Shown here in pieces: positions 50,514 to 59,990 of a DNA stretch of 64,000 nucleotides; the first letter of the stretch is position 1, and the number at the start of each line of letters is the position of its first letter. Origin of the DNA: an uncultured Bacteroidota bacterium (GTDB lineage Bacteria; Bacteroidota; Bacteroidia; Chitinophagales; Chitinophagaceae); the NCBI GenBank assembly GCA_903851465.1, contig CAINOI010000062.1, positions 1-64,000 of the forward strand, given 5' to 3'. The notes beneath the pieces were generated by a model. The model was not told the DNA's origin. It saw nothing but the letters and a program-made list of their open reading frames with translations, and did no database searches. The position numbers were made by a program, and so were the translations under genes.

Positions 50514-52463
50514 ATGCTAACTATGTCTTATCCCTACCAAATTAAAGACCTTGCAGGCTACCACGAGGCCTACCAAAAAAGTATTCAAGATCCGGATGCG
50601 TTTTGGGGCGAAGTTGCTGAAAATTTTACATGGCATAAAAAATGGCATAAAGTAAGTGATTGGGATTTTAAAACGGCTTCTGTAAAATGGTTTGTGGGTG
50701 GCCAATTAAATATCACTGAAAATTGTTTGGACAGACACTTGGCGACGATGGGCGATAAGCCTGCCATCATTTGGGAGCCTAATGATCCAGAAGAACAACA
50801 CCGTATATTAACTTATAAGCAACTGCATTTAAAAGTATGCCAGTTTGCGCAAGTGCTATATAATAATGGCGTAAAAAAAGGAGATCGTATTTGTATCTAT
50901 ATGGGTATGATTCCTGAACTAGCCATTGCAGTATTGGCCTGTGCAAGAATAGGCGCAATCCATAGTGTGATTTTTGGCGGCTTCTCTGCACAAAGTATTG
51001 CAGATAGATTAGACGATGCGAAAGCCAATTTCATTATCACCTGCGACGGCGCTTTTAGAGGCGCTAAAGATATCCCATTAAAAGCAGTGATAGACGACGC
51101 TTTAATTGGCAACCATACTGTTCAGCATGTGATTGTTTGCACAAGAACTGGAACAGCAGTATCGATGTTAAAAGGGAGAGATCTTTGGTGGGAAGATGAA
51201 ATTAAAAAAGTGGAAGCGCAGGGTATTCAATTTGTGCCAGCAGCAATCATGGATGCCGAAGATCCTTTATTTATTTTATACACATCTGGCTCTACAGGAA
51301 AACCTAAAGGCGTAGTGCATAGTGTGGCAGGCTATATGGTTTATACCAATTATACTTTTGTAAACACATTCAATTATAACCCCAATGATTTATTCTTCTG
51401 CACTGCAGACATAGGATGGATTACAGGGCATAGCTATATTGTATACGCGCCATTAAGTGCAGGTGGCACTTCCATGATGTTTGAGGGCATACCTACTTTC
51501 CCAGATGCAGGTAGATTCTGGGATATCATTGACAAATTCAAAGTGCAAATTTTATATACAGCACCCACTGCCATTCGATCATTAATGGGTTTTGGATTAG
51601 GTCCAGTGAAAGGGCATGATTTAAGTAGCTTAAAAGTTTTAGGTACAGTTGGCGAACCCATCAATGAAGAAGCATGGAATTGGTACAACGAACATATTGG
51701 AAAAAATAAATGTCCTATTGTGGACACTTGGTTTCAAACAGAAACGGGCGGCATCATGATCTCCAATATGGCTGGTATCACACCAGGCAAAGCAGGCTGG
51801 GCCACTTACCCAATGCCTGGCATTGAACCCATTTTGGTAGATGATAAAGGAGTAGAAATTACAACGCAAGATCTGGAAGGCATGTATCGCGGAAACCTAT
51901 GTATCAAACAAGCTTGGCCTGCAACCATCAGAACAACTTATGGCGACCATGAAAGATGCAGGACCAATTATTTTGCGACCTATGATAATTTATATTTTAC
52001 GGGCGACGGTGCTTTTAGAAACGAAGCAGGTCAATTTAGAATCACAGGGCGTGTAGATGATGTATTAAATGTGAGCGGCCACAGGATTGGTACTGCCGAA
52101 GTTGAAAATGCCATTAACATGCACGCTGGAGTAATAGAGAGTGCCGTGGTGGGCTATCCACATGATATCAAAGGACAAGGCATTTATGCCTATGTGATTT
52201 ATACAGGCTCACACGCACAAGACACCCATGGCACTGCCGAAATGATTCGAAAAGACATTCTACAAACAGTGACAAGAATCATTGGACCAATCGCCAAGCC
52301 GGATAAAATTCAATTTGTTACTGGTTTACCTAAAACAAGATCTGGGAAAATCATGCGTCGAATTTTAAGAAAAGTGGCGGAAGGTGAATTAAATAATTTA
52401 GGCGATACTTCTACCTTACTTGATCCTGCCGTAGTAGATGAAATTGTCAAAGGCGTTGTATAA
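50514..52463 (+). CDS. acs: Acetyl-CoA synthetase
   Basis: A 649-residue AMP-forming ligase that makes acetyl-CoA from acetate. Acs N-terminal pattern AYHEAYQKSIQDPDAFWGEVA-like at 14-33, WFVGGQLNITENCLDRHL, the P-loop-like YTSGSTGKPKGVVHS, WFQTETGGIMIS, TGDGAFRNEAGQFRITGRVDDVLNVSGHRIGTAE, and the acetylation-site region KTRSGKIMRRILR near the C-terminus. Length is typical. ATG 50514 is used; ATG 50523 (MSYPYQIK) is an equally possible start. It would allow growth on acetate or recapture of overflow acetate. A strong terminator follows 2 bp after the stop. Confidence 0.96.
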   Translation: MLTMSYPYQIKDLAGYHEAYQKSIQDPDAFWGEVAENFTWHKKWHKVSDWDFKTASVKWFVGGQLNITENCLDRHLATMGDKPAIIWEPNDPEEQHRILTYKQLHLKVCQFAQVLYNNGVKKGDRICIYMGMIPELAIAVLACARIGAIHSVIFGGFSAQSIADRLDDAKANFIITCDGAFRGAKDIPLKAVIDDALIGNHTVQHVIVCTRTGTAVSMLKGRDLWWEDEIKKVEAQGIQFVPAAIMDAEDPLFILYTSGSTGKPKGVVHSVAGYMVYTNYTFVNTFNYNPNDLFFCTADIGWITGHSYIVYAPLSAGGTSMMFEGIPTFPDAGRFWDIIDKFKVQILYTAPTAIRSLMGFGLGPVKGHDLSSLKVLGTVGEPINEEAWNWYNEHIGKNKCPIVDTWFQTETGGIMISNMAGITPGKAGWATYPMPGIEPILVDDKGVEITTQDLEGMYRGNLCIKQAWPATIRTTYGDHERCRTNYFATYDNLYFTGDGAFRNEAGQFRITGRVDDVLNVSGHRIGTAEVENAINMHAGVIESAVVGYPHDIKGQGIYAYVIYTGSHAQDTHGTAEMIRKDILQTVTRIIGPIAKPDKIQFVTGLPKTRSGKIMRRILRKVAEGELNNLGDTSTLLDPAVVDEIVKGVV

Positions 52464-52465
52464 AT

Positions 52466-52498
52466 AAAAAAAGCCTCGATACAATCGAGGCTTTTTTT
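52466..52498. terminator. Bidirectional terminator between acs and the POT transporter
   Basis: A perfect 15-bp stem, AAAAAAAGCCTCGAT with ATCGAGGCTTTTTTT, has an ACA loop. It serves both convergent genes. Confidence 0.93.
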
Positions 52499-52517
52499 AT
52501 TGTTATCAATTAGATAA

Positions 52518-54020
52518 TTATTGTTCCATTAAACTTTTTAATTTCTTAGATAAGAAGAAAAGAATAATTGATGCGATACCTGCCATAAATACAAAGAACA
52601 TAAAGAACTCATGCAGGTTGGTGATTTGATAACCAGCAAAAGAAGTTGTTTTACCATTTTCTGGATACAAGGTACTAAATACACCTGCTAATTTATTGGC
52701 AAATGCATTGGCTGTAAACCATACTGCCATTAATAAAGAAGCGAATTTAAGTGGGGCTAATTTATTGAATAAAGAAAGTCCAATTGGCGATAAACAAAGC
52801 TCCCCAAAAGTGTGCATCATGTACATACCTATCAACCAAATCATACTCACTTTCACACCTGTCCCAACGCCATTCACTCCTGTGGCAATCCATAAATAAC
52901 CCAATGCCAATAACATTAAACCCATCGCCATTTTAAATGGAGAAGAAGGTTCTCTTTTCGCTTTACCTAATTTAATCCAAATCCATGCCACCAATGGTGC
53001 AAGAGCTACTACAAATATGGAATTTAAAGATTGAAAGAAGCTTGTTGGCACCACATAAAATCCTAAATCGCGCTGCGTATTTTCAGAGGCAAAAAAGGTA
53101 AGTGATGCACCCGCTTGTTCAAATGCACTCCAGAAAAAGATCACAAAGAAGGACACTGTAAACAATACTGCTACTTTCTTTTTTTGGATTCCATCTAATG
53201 AGGTATCAGAGAATATGATAAAGGCAATTAATAAGATACAACCAATCAATAACCAGAATAAATAACTCACTACTTTAATATCAATATACACCAACGCGAT
53301 TGTTAAAAGAGAAAGTAAAAACAGTAACCCAATCATGACTGGAATTTTTTGCAACATTTTTGGTGCTTCTTTTGGCGCATCTCCTATTGATGTCCCTTCC
53401 GCGTCTACTAAATATTTTTTCTGAAACATCATTTGTGTAATCACACTTAAAAGCATGGCTATCCCGCCTGCTAAAAAAGCCCATTTGAAGTCTCCATTAT
53501 TCCCTGTGTCACCAAAAAAGCCACAAACAATAGGTCCAAGCGCACCACCTGTGTTGATGCCCATATAAAAAATGGTATATGCTGCGTCAATTTTTGAGTC
53601 CCCTTTTTTATATAATTGCCCCACCATACTTGAGATATTTGGCTTGAAAAAACCATTCCCTGCAATCATACAACCCAAACCAGTATAAAAAAGCGGCATT
53701 GCAAGTGCGGCATTATCATAAAAATGACCGCAAAAAAACAAGACAAATTCACCAATGGCCATGACCAATCCTCCTGCAATAATTGAGCGTTTGTTCCCCC
53801 AATACCTGTCTGCGATATAGCCTCCTAATAAAGGTGTTAAGTAAATCAACCCTGTATAACTTCCGTATACTTGTGATGCATCTATTTGATTAAAAGCCAT
53901 TGCTTTTACTAAAAACAAGACCAATATGGCACGCATACCATAATAGTTAAATCGCTCCCACATTTCTGTAGCGAATAAAACATAAAGTCCTTTTGGATGC
54001 TGTTGTGTCGTTGTAGACAT
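52518..54020 (-). CDS. POT family proton-dependent oligopeptide transporter
   Basis: A 500-residue peptide:H+ symporter. I start at ATG 54020 (MSTTTQQHPKGLYVLFATEMWERFNYYGM), the normal POT start; the track adds 9 residues. The ExxER motif is EMWERFNYYGMRAIL. GGYIADRYWGNKR and the PTR2 signature-like IFYMGINTGGALGP-IVCGFFGD are present, and later FLSPIGLSLFNKLAP-type LCLSPIGLSLFNKLAP. About 14 membrane segments are expected. It imports di- and tripeptides, consistent with the several secreted peptidases in the window. Divergent from purD. Confidence 0.94.
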   Translation of the reverse strand: MSTTTQQHPKGLYVLFATEMWERFNYYGMRAILVLFLVKAMAFNQIDASQVYGSYTGLIYLTPLLGGYIADRYWGNKRSIIAGGLVMAIGEFVLFFCGHFYDNAALAMPLFYTGLGCMIAGNGFFKPNISSMVGQLYKKGDSKIDAAYTIFYMGINTGGALGPIVCGFFGDTGNNGDFKWAFLAGGIAMLLSVITQMMFQKKYLVDAEGTSIGDAPKEAPKMLQKIPVMIGLLFLLSLLTIALVYIDIKVVSYLFWLLIGCILLIAFIIFSDTSLDGIQKKKVAVLFTVSFFVIFFWSAFEQAGASLTFFASENTQRDLGFYVVPTSFFQSLNSIFVVALAPLVAWIWIKLGKAKREPSSPFKMAMGLMLLALGYLWIATGVNGVGTGVKVSMIWLIGMYMMHTFGELCLSPIGLSLFNKLAPLKFASLLMAVWFTANAFANKLAGVFSTLYPENGKTTSFAGYQITNLHEFFMFFVFMAGIASIILFFLSKKLKSLMEQ

Positions 54021-54100
54021 AATAAATCGTTTATTTAATTGGTACAAAATAATAAAATCCCTTCAATAAATTTTACTTTCGTGCTGCAATCACCTTAATT

Positions 54101-55387
54101 ATGAATATTTTACTTATTGGTTCTGGCGGAAGAGAACATGCATTGGCTTGGAAAATAGCCCAAAGCTACCATTGTGATCATTTGTATATCGCACCGGGTA
54201 ATCCAGGCACAGCTGCTATTGGCGCCAATTTACCGATTGCCATAGACGATTTTGATGGATTGAAGCAGGCTGCCATGACCCACCAAATTGACATGATCAT
54301 TGTTGGACCAGAAGAACCACTTGTAAAAGGTATTTATGACTTTTTTGCAAATGACCCTTTAACAGCTGCCATCAATGTGATTGGGCCATCTGCAGCAGCA
54401 GCCCAATTGGAAGGAAGTAAAGCCTTTAGCAAGCATTTTATGCAAAGGCACCAGATCCCAACTGCTGGATATGCCGAATTTACCATTGACAACTACGAGG
54501 AAGGAAAACAATATATCACCACACATAGCTTACCAATTGTCTTAAAGGCAGATGGGCTAGCCGCTGGAAAGGGCGTGATTATTGCAACAACGCACCAAGA
54601 GGCATTGGAATGTTTTGAGGCCATGTTGCAACATAAACAATTTGGTACAGCTAGCGCTAGAGTGGTGATTGAGGCATTTTTAACAGGGATAGAAGTCAGC
54701 GTTTTTGCGCTTACCGATGGTAAAAACTACCAAATCATAGGACACGCAAAAGACTACAAACGAATAGGAGAAGGCGATACAGGCCTAAATACGGGAGGAA
54801 TGGGTTGTGTAAGCCCAGTGCCATTTATGGATGATGCTTTTATGAAAAAAGTGGAAGAAAAGATTGTTCGTCCAACAATCGAAGGCATTGCCAAGGAAGG
54901 ATTGGTCTATAAAGGGTTTGTCTTTTTTGGCTTAATGAACTGTGATGGGGAACCTTCTGTTATTGAATACAATTGTCGTTTAGGAGACCCTGAAACCGAG
55001 GTCATTCTACCCCGCTTACAAACTGACTTAGTCAGCATTTTAGCAGCTACAGATAATGGCACATTAGAAGACGTAAATATTGAATACAATGATGGTGCTT
55101 TTGCTACCGTGATGGCGGTAAGTGGCGGCTATCCTGGTGACTACCAAAAAGGGTTTCCAATTAGCGGAATAGACCTTGTATCTAAAACATCCAAAACGAC
55201 CCTATTCCAAGCTGGGACTGGGTTTAAGGAAGATGTAATTGTGACCAATGGAGGTCGAGTTTTAACTGTCACGGCTCAAGGAAATACGATTTCAGAAGCA
55301 GTTGAAACTTCAACAAATGCATTGGGTCTGATTCAATTTGAAGGCATGAATTTTAGAAAAGATATTGGCTACGAGTTCAAGGCGTAA
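54101..55387 (+). CDS. purD: Phosphoribosylamine--glycine ligase
   Basis: A 428-residue ATP-grasp enzyme that makes GAR in purine synthesis. It starts ILLIGSGGREHALAWK and has YIAPGNPGTA, VVGPEEPLVKGIYD, VLKADGLAAGKGV, the PurD signature region AKDYKRIGEGDTGLNTGGMG, and EYNCRLGDPETEVILPRL (metal-binding). Length is standard. A near-consensus -7 box, TACTTTCG, lies about 20 nt upstream of the start. The following 117 bp to mreB contain a recognisable promoter, so purD is probably monocistronic. Confidence 0.97.
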   Translation: MNILLIGSGGREHALAWKIAQSYHCDHLYIAPGNPGTAAIGANLPIAIDDFDGLKQAAMTHQIDMIIVGPEEPLVKGIYDFFANDPLTAAINVIGPSAAAAQLEGSKAFSKHFMQRHQIPTAGYAEFTIDNYEEGKQYITTHSLPIVLKADGLAAGKGVIIATTHQEALECFEAMLQHKQFGTASARVVIEAFLTGIEVSVFALTDGKNYQIIGHAKDYKRIGEGDTGLNTGGMGCVSPVPFMDDAFMKKVEEKIVRPTIEGIAKEGLVYKGFVFFGLMNCDGEPSVIEYNCRLGDPETEVILPRLQTDLVSILAATDNGTLEDVNIEYNDGAFATVMAVSGGYPGDYQKGFPISGIDLVSKTSKTTLFQAGTGFKEDVIVTNGGRVLTVTAQGNTISEAVETSTNALGLIQFEGMNFRKDIGYEFKA

Positions 55388-55439
55388 ACATTGTTGATAG
55401 TCCTTGTTGATAATTATTCTTAGACATTTTTTAAAAAGC

Positions 55440-55470
55440 TTTGTAGTTCAAGGATTTTAGATGATTTTTG
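55440..55470 (+). promoter_or_regulatory. Bacteroidota-type promoter of the mre-rod operon
   Basis: TTTG, exactly 19 bp, then GATTTTTG. The -33 box is perfect and the -7 box has a single mismatch to TAnnTTTG. The predicted 5' leader to the mreB ATG is about 30 nt. Confidence 0.6.
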
Positions 55471-55504
55471 CATCATTCCAATGAACGTAAAATACTGAAC
55501 GAAT

Positions 55505-56530
55505 ATGGGCTTATTTAACTTTTTCACCCAAGAGATTGCAATGGACTTGGGCACCGCAAATACATTAATCATCCACAATGACGAAGTGGTCGTAAACGAA
55601 CCTTCAATTATTGCCTTGAATAGGAATAATATGAAAGAGGTTTTAGGTGTTGGGAAAAAGGCATTGTTGATGCACGAAAAAACGCACGAAAGTATTAAAA
55701 CAGTTCGTCCATTAAAGGATGGTGTAATCGCCGACTTTAACGCTGCAGAATTGATGATTCGTGAGTTGATGAAAATGATTTATCCAAAGAAGCCATTGTT
55801 TCCACCAAGTTGGAGAATGGTGATTTGTATTCCCTCTTCAATTACAGAAGTAGAAAAAAGAGCTGTTCGTGATAGTGCTGAACAAGCAGGCGCAAAAGAA
55901 GTATACATGATTCACGAACCTATGGCTGCGGCATTGGGTATTGGTATTGATGTTGAAGAGCCAGTAGGAAATATGATTATTGATATTGGAGGTGGTACAA
56001 CAGGTATTACGGTGATTGCATTAGCAGGTATTGTTTGTGATCAAAGTATTCGTGTAGCTGGTGATGAATTTACAGCAGATATCATGGAAGCATTAAGACG
56101 TTACCATAGTTTATTAATTGGTGAGCGTACTGCAGAACAAATTAAAATACATGTTGGCGCCGCATTAAAAGATTTAGACAATCCGCCAGAAGATATGCCA
56201 GTCAATGGTAGAGACTTAGTAACAGGAATTCCAAAACAAATCATGGTGTCATACCAAGAAGTAGCTGAGGCTTTGGATAAAAGTATTTTCAAAATCGAAG
56301 AAGCAATTTTAAAAGCATTAGAGACAACACCTCCAGAACTTGCTGCAGACATCTATCGTAGAGGTTTATACATTACAGGTGGTGGATCGCTTTTAAGAGG
56401 TTTAGACAAAAGATTGAGTGCAAAAATTAAATTACCAGTTCATGTAGCTGACGATCCTTTAAAGAGTGTTGTCCGCGGAACAGGCATTGCATTGAAAAAC
56501 TACCAACGTTTTCCATTCATTATGAGATAA
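55505..56530 (+). CDS. mreB: Rod shape-determining protein MreB
   Basis: A 341-residue bacterial actin. It starts MGLFNFFTQEIAMDLGTANTLI (phosphate-1 loop), with PLKDGVIADFNAAE, the hydrolysis/phosphate-2 region NMIIDIGGGTTGITVIAL, EPMAAALGIG, GERTAEQIK, and the adenosine-binding LYITGGGSLLRGLDKRL. It forms membrane-bound filaments that guide cell-wall elongation. First gene of a five-gene rightward operon; mreC follows after 6 bp. Rod or elongated cells are therefore expected. Confidence 0.97.
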   Translation: MGLFNFFTQEIAMDLGTANTLIIHNDEVVVNEPSIIALNRNNMKEVLGVGKKALLMHEKTHESIKTVRPLKDGVIADFNAAELMIRELMKMIYPKKPLFPPSWRMVICIPSSITEVEKRAVRDSAEQAGAKEVYMIHEPMAAALGIGIDVEEPVGNMIIDIGGGTTGITVIALAGIVCDQSIRVAGDEFTADIMEALRRYHSLLIGERTAEQIKIHVGAALKDLDNPPEDMPVNGRDLVTGIPKQIMVSYQEVAEALDKSIFKIEEAILKALETTPPELAADIYRRGLYITGGGSLLRGLDKRLSAKIKLPVHVADDPLKSVVRGTGIALKNYQRFPFIMR

Positions 56531-56536
56531 TTACTA

Positions 56537-57391
56537 ATGAAGAATATCATTGGCTTTATACGACAGAACTATACTTTTTTTAGCTTCCTGATACTTCAAA
56601 TAGTATCGTTGGTAATGTTGTCTTCTTTCAGTAAATCACATCAAACATTTTTTGGTAATTGGAACAATGCCGTTGCCGGAAAAGTAAACTCTTATTACAA
56701 TGAATGGGCTTACTTTTTTGATTTAAAAGCAACCAACGAAAAATTAGTGGCAGAAAATGTAGCACTAAGAAACGAACTTGTTCAAAATTTTGTGCCATAT
56801 GATACCAGTGTAAAATCTGGTACGTTGATTTTAAGAAAAGATAGTTTAGAAAAAACTAGAAAATTCTTTTACTATCCAGCCAAAGTGGTAGGCAACAGCT
56901 TCACCCTTCAAAAAAATTATATTACTATTGAACGCGGGTCTTTACAAGGTGTTAAAAAAGACATGGCTGCAATAAGTCCTGATGGATCCATTGTAGGTGT
57001 GGTGGTGGAAGTGAATGACAACTACAGCAAAATCATGAGCTTATTGCATCGAAATAGTAAAGTAAGTGCGATGTTGAAAAAAGATCGAATAGCTGGAAGT
57101 ATGGAATGGGACGGGAAGAGTCCTGATGTTTTATCATTAAAAAATATTTCAAAGAGTGCCTCTCCTAAAATTGGCGACACTGTTTTAACTAGTCCATACT
57201 CGTCTAGTTTCCCTGCGCAATTGATGATTGGTAGAGTAACGAGTATTATCAAAGACCCTTCAAGCAATTTCTTGACTTTGAATATAAAATCAGCTACCAA
57301 TTTCTACAATTTAGAATTTGTATACTTAGTTGAAAATAAAAGAATGGAGGCACAAGCTAATATTGAACAAAAGGGGGAAGGCAATGACTAA
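56537..57391 (+). CDS. mreC: Rod shape-determining protein MreC
   Basis: A 284-residue bitopic envelope protein. One membrane helix lies at about 11-29 (YTFFSFLILQIVSLVML), then a coiled coil at about 60-80 (ATNEKLVAENVALRNELVQ), followed by the paired beta-barrel domain with AKVVGNSFTLQKNYITIERGS, GVVVEVNDNYSKIMSLLHRNSKVSAML, and GDTVLTSPYSSSFPAQLMIGRVTSI. It links MreB to the periplasmic wall synthases. The 3' end overlaps mreD by 8 nt. Confidence 0.94.
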   Translation: MKNIIGFIRQNYTFFSFLILQIVSLVMLSSFSKSHQTFFGNWNNAVAGKVNSYYNEWAYFFDLKATNEKLVAENVALRNELVQNFVPYDTSVKSGTLILRKDSLEKTRKFFYYPAKVVGNSFTLQKNYITIERGSLQGVKKDMAAISPDGSIVGVVVEVNDNYSKIMSLLHRNSKVSAMLKKDRIAGSMEWDGKSPDVLSLKNISKSASPKIGDTVLTSPYSSSFPAQLMIGRVTSIIKDPSSNFLTLNIKSATNFYNLEFVYLVENKRMEAQANIEQKGEGND

Positions 57392-57905
57392 TCTTTTAAA
57401 AAATATTGCCAGATTCATTTTATTCTTATTGATACAGATTATCATTTTGAATGAAATTCCACCCATTCATCAATTTATAACACCCTATTTATATTTTATT
57501 TTTATACTTTGGTTGCCATTTGGCAACAGTAGAATAGCAACCACCTTATTGGGTTTTGCGCTTGGATATACATTAGATATGTTTACCAATACCCCAGGAC
57601 TTCATGCAGCGGCAGCTACATTGATTGGTTACCTTAGACCAACTATTTTGAATATTCTTTTAGCGCAGGAAGCATCAGAGGAATTGACAAAAGAACCAAG
57701 TATTGGTACTATGGGATGGGGACCGTTTGCATTTTACATTTTTTCACTCACATTCATCCATCACTTTTATTTAGTGTTATTAGAGTGGTTGCAATTTGGC
57801 AACTTTAGCTATTTCATAGGAAAAGTATTTTTTACAAGTCTCATGAGTATCCTACTAATTTTACTAGTAGAACTCTTACTGAACAGAAGGAAGCTAAAAA
57901 GATAA
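57384..57905 (+). CDS. mreD: Rod shape-determining protein MreD
   Basis: A 173-residue membrane protein with about six helices: NIARFILFLLIQIIILN, FITPYLYFIFILWLPF, TTLLGFALGYTLDMF, AAAATLIGYLRPTILNILL, and C-terminal IGKVFFTSLMSILLILLVELLL. I start at ATG 57384, because the longer track start lies well inside mreC, while this ATG has the unusually strong Shine-Dalgarno-like AAGGGGGAAG just upstream and gives an 8-nt overlap (ATGACTAA). Poorly conserved in sequence, so the name rests on position between mreC and mrdA plus topology. Confidence 0.88.
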   Translation: MTNLLKNIARFILFLLIQIIILNEIPPIHQFITPYLYFIFILWLPFGNSRIATTLLGFALGYTLDMFTNTPGLHAAAATLIGYLRPTILNILLAQEASEELTKEPSIGTMGWGPFAFYIFSLTFIHHFYLVLLEWLQFGNFSYFIGKVFFTSLMSILLILLVELLLNRRKLKR

Positions 57906-57908
57906 TAC

Positions 57909-59987
57909 ATGTCAGTATACAATCAGAATCGAGGAGGCATCATTCAAATTATCATTGGTACTATTTTTTTCCTAATTGTTGGTCAATTGGTGAGTCTTCA
58001 AATTGTATCCAATAAATATAAATTAGCTGCTGACAATAACGCCATCTTTCGAAAGATTGTTTACCCTGACCGTGGTATTATTTATGATCGAAAAAAGAGA
58101 GCACTACTAGAAAATACCATTAGTTATGACTTAGTCGTGATCCCTAATGAGGCTAAAGGAGTGGATACAGCTGCATTATGTGCAATCCTACAAATTGATA
58201 AAGCAGAATATAGCAAAAGAATTGTTGAAGCAATTATAAAAAATACAAGGGTGAAGGCTGGCGTCTTTGAGCCATTTTTAACGGCCGAGATTTACGCACA
58301 ATTAAATGAAAACTTATACCGTTTCCCAGGTTTTTCTTTATCAGAACGTTCCATTAGAAGCTATCCTTATAATACAGCTGCACTTGTATTGGGCTATGTG
58401 GCAGAAGTAGATGTGAAATTTTTAAAGGAGCATGAATCAGAAGGGTATGAGATGGGGGATTATGCAGGCATGATCGGATTAGAAAAAAATTATGAAACGG
58501 TATTGATGGGCCAAAGAGGTGTAAAGCGTTTTTTAAGAGACAATAAAGGGAAAATACAAGGCCCTTATGAAAAAGGAGAATTTGATACCGTTGCTGTTGC
58601 AGGAAAAAATTTATACACCAGTGTGGATGTTCAAGTGCAACAACTAGCAGAAAAATTATTGCAAAATAAAATAGGGAGTGCAGTTGCCATCAATCCTAAA
58701 ACCGGAGGAGTGATTGCGATGGCCTCTAGTCCAGGGTATAACCCGAATTTATTAACTGGTAGTCAAAGAAGAAAAACAATTGGCAGGTTGCTTTTAGATA
58801 CATCAAGACCACTTTATAATCGAGCGATTAAAGGACAATATCCACCTGGTTCCACCTTTAAACCCTTGGGTGCGTTGATAGCTTTAGATGAAGGATTGAT
58901 CACGCCTAATTACGGCTATAATTGTTTTGGATCTTATGGCGCTTGCGGTGACCCAAGAAAATGTGAACACCATAATGCTGGACACGCTGCGAATCTACAA
59001 TTGGCTTTAGCTTATTCTTGTAACTCTTATTTCTTACAGGTATTTAGAATGGCTATTGACAATCCAAAATATAAATCTGCTAAAGGCGGATATGTAAAGT
59101 GGAAAGAATATATGAATGCTTTTGGATTCGGACGAAAACTTGGTGTAGACTTGCCAAGCGAAAACAAAGCGAATATTCCAGACACTGCACAATACAATAA
59201 AGACTTTGGTAATCCAAGGTATTGGAATAGCTGTTATATGTTAACACTTGGAATTGGTCAAGATAGAATGACCGCAACCCCTTTGCAATTAGCCAATTCA
59301 ATGGCATTCATTGCAAATGAAGGCTATTATTATACCCCCCATTTTGTCGATAGTATTGAATCTGAAACCCAAGAAGAAGCAGCTCAATTAGCGCCTTTTA
59401 GAAAAAAACAAAAAGTCACAAAAATTCCAAAGGAATACTTTGATGTGATCAAAGAAGGAATGCATGATGTAACAGTGTATGGAACTGCAGCGTTTATTAA
59501 AGTACCTGGTCATGAATACTGTGCTAAAACTGGAACAGCACAAAATCCACACGGGAAAAACCACTCCTTATTTGTTTGCTTTGCACCAAAAGACAATCCT
59601 AAAATTGCAGTGGCAGTCATTGTAGAAAATGCAGGTTACGGAGCTACTTGGGCTGGACCAATTGGTGGATTATTGATGGAGCAATACTTGAATGACACAC
59701 TCACAAAAGAAAGTCAATTGAAAGCGGATAACCTTGCTCAAGTTGATTTAATGCCACAAGCTATTAAAAATTGGTACGCCCAGCATAATAAGTCTGCTTA
59801 CCTCACCCCTATCGAGTATAATAACGACGAATTATCAGACATTTGGGATATGGAGATGTTATCAGAAGGTGTGGTGAAAACAAAAACAAAAGATACAGCA
59901 CCTCCTGCGCCATTGCCTAACACAGATAAAACGAATAAGGATAGCTTGCTACCTAATACAGATAAAAAGAAAAGGCTCAATCCATAA
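57909..59987 (+). CDS. mrdA: Penicillin-binding protein 2 (elongation transpeptidase)
   Basis: A 692-residue class B PBP. An N-terminal membrane helix lies at about 11-30 (IIQIIIGTIFFLIVGQLVSL), a dimerisation/pedestal domain at about 45-230 (VYPDRGIIYDRKKRALLENT, SIRSYPYNTAALVLGYV, YAGMIGLEKNYE), and a transpeptidase domain with the three active-site motifs PPGSTFKPLGAL (SxxK), SCNSYF (SxN) and AKTGTAQNPHGK (KTG). The extended Pro/Asp/Lys-rich tail after about 655 (NTDKTNKDSLLPNTDKKK) is low complexity. It crosslinks new wall along the cell side with RodA, the next gene, 3 bp downstream. Confidence 0.96.
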   Translation: MSVYNQNRGGIIQIIIGTIFFLIVGQLVSLQIVSNKYKLAADNNAIFRKIVYPDRGIIYDRKKRALLENTISYDLVVIPNEAKGVDTAALCAILQIDKAEYSKRIVEAIIKNTRVKAGVFEPFLTAEIYAQLNENLYRFPGFSLSERSIRSYPYNTAALVLGYVAEVDVKFLKEHESEGYEMGDYAGMIGLEKNYETVLMGQRGVKRFLRDNKGKIQGPYEKGEFDTVAVAGKNLYTSVDVQVQQLAEKLLQNKIGSAVAINPKTGGVIAMASSPGYNPNLLTGSQRRKTIGRLLLDTSRPLYNRAIKGQYPPGSTFKPLGALIALDEGLITPNYGYNCFGSYGACGDPRKCEHHNAGHAANLQLALAYSCNSYFLQVFRMAIDNPKYKSAKGGYVKWKEYMNAFGFGRKLGVDLPSENKANIPDTAQYNKDFGNPRYWNSCYMLTLGIGQDRMTATPLQLANSMAFIANEGYYYTPHFVDSIESETQEEAAQLAPFRKKQKVTKIPKEYFDVIKEGMHDVTVYGTAAFIKVPGHEYCAKTGTAQNPHGKNHSLFVCFAPKDNPKIAVAVIVENAGYGATWAGPIGGLLMEQYLNDTLTKESQLKADNLAQVDLMPQAIKNWYAQHNKSAYLTPIEYNNDELSDIWDMEMLSEGVVKTKTKDTAPPAPLPNTDKTNKDSLLPNTDKKKRLNP

Positions 59988-59990
59988 ACT